This document shows, piece after piece, positions 63,670 through 64,000 of a DNA stretch of 64,000 nt (position 1 is the first letter of the stretch; each line of letters starts with the position of its first letter). The notes below the pieces were generated by a model. That model saw only the letters and a list, made by a program, of their open reading frames with translations. It did no database searches and had not been told where the DNA came from. Origin of the DNA: Rickettsia endosymbiont of Ceutorhynchus obstrictus (GTDB lineage: Bacteria; Pseudomonadota; Alphaproteobacteria; Rickettsiales; Rickettsiaceae). The position numbers were made by a program, and so were the translations under genes. The stretch spans positions 868,001 through 932,000 of the forward strand of contig NZ_OZ032162.1 in assembly GCF_964026565.1 (NCBI RefSeq), read 5' to 3'.

Positions 63670-64000
63670 GGGGATCGAGTCACCCCTGTATTGACCAGAG
63701 GTGCTCACAGAACCGTACGTGAGACTCTCGCCTCATACGGCTCTTTGTGGATTTGAGGCAATGTTGTACCTCTTTGACATAATATTAATTAATCCTTCTT
63801 TAATTAGCTTAGTTGTTAATTTTTTTTTTATGTCGCTCCACATGCAGCCCTTCGCTCCACTCCCATTACAGAAGCTTCTTCACTACTACAACTGCATCTG
63901 CCTCAATAGCTGGAAAGTGCTATTGATTCCCAAGTTCCATATCTGACCCTAATTTATGTTCGTACTGCCTCCTGTGCCGCTCGCCGATAGCTCAACTATT
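63670..64000 (-). mobile_element. Group II intron, right copy (inverted, cut by window end)
   Basis: Domain V is at 63710-63743 (reverse strand), domain VI at 63671-63705. The rest runs to the window end and matches the left intron from its 3' end up to base 52880. Near-identity to the left copy shows it was duplicated together with the arm, not inserted separately. Confidence 0.85.

Larger units (their letters stand above)
58992..64000. repeat. Right arm of the large inverted repeat (continues past the window)
   Basis: Reverse-complement match of 52880-58972 over its whole length. It is about 1.1 kb shorter because of deletions: the two genes 55206-56072, about 60 bp at the end of the DnaA-like gene and one of the paired GCCGCAAGAAAGAGACA-type repeats. 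The arm reaches base 64000 inside the intron copy. Confidence 0.92.

Noticed and set aside
52880..64000. The inverted repeat as a fold-back or chimeric assembly artefact
   Set aside because: The arms differ by substitutions, by a two-gene deletion and by several small deletions. An artefactual fold-back would give identical arms. A wrong join at the centre is not fully excluded without reads.

Overview
The window looks like the chromosome of a Rickettsia or a very close relative. It is AT-rich, has long non-coding spacers full of dispersed palindromic repeats, and carries a typical obligate-intracellular alphaproteobacterial gene set: rne, ctaA, an rluC-type gene, xthA, pdhA/pdhB, typA, an ompH/skp-type gene, icd, mnhG and hpf. 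The species cannot be fixed from sequence reading alone.

Region 1 (1-19.5 kb) is host backbone. Genes are separated by spacers invaded by several repeat families. Three ~207-bp copies of one family have near-perfect 17-bp terminal inverted repeats and exact 9-bp target duplications, so they are recent, real transpositions. Two other short inverted-repeat elements sit in the same 7-bp target. One repeat has extended the reading frame of mnhG.

Region 2 (19.5-59.0 kb) is an integrated element of about 39.4 kb in the 3' half of tRNA-Asp. An intact tRNA-Asp (19513-19589) is followed by a tyrosine integrase. A 50-bp copy of the tRNA 3' half recurs at 58974-59023. Reading inward from attL there are: (a) cargo usually seen on Rickettsiales amplified genetic elements (Dam-type methylase, a broken histidine kinase, a SpoT-like HD hydrolase, a seven-repeat FG-GAP protein and a TPR protein); (b) a continuous minus-strand podovirus morphogenesis and lysis block (28.3-51.0 kb) with a T7-like order and T7-like protein sizes (small and large terminase, portal, scaffold, capsid, gp11/gp12 tail tube, gp14/15/16 ejection proteins, holin, endolysin); (c) a HigBA toxin-antitoxin pair, a DUF1828 gene and an ORF-less group II intron; (d) a plasmid-like module with a DnaA-N-type replication initiator and a family of small paralogous proteins I do not recognise. 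Together this suggests an integrated phage-plasmid.

Region 3 (59.0-64.0 kb) is an inverted, diverged second copy of the plasmid-like module. The two arms (52880-58972 and 58992-64000) form an imperfect palindrome of more than 11 kb. Its centre is the tRNA-Asp anticodon stem-loop of attR, where a tyrosine recombinase is expected to cut. The arms differ by patchy substitutions and several deletions, so they are not a simple fold-back artefact. The right arm runs off the end of the window.

The strongest candidates for something undescribed are: the att-centred palindrome with two divergent DnaA-like genes; the small paralogue family of that module; and a GIY-YIG nuclease gene framed by the same palindromic units that, without any gene, litter the host chromosome.
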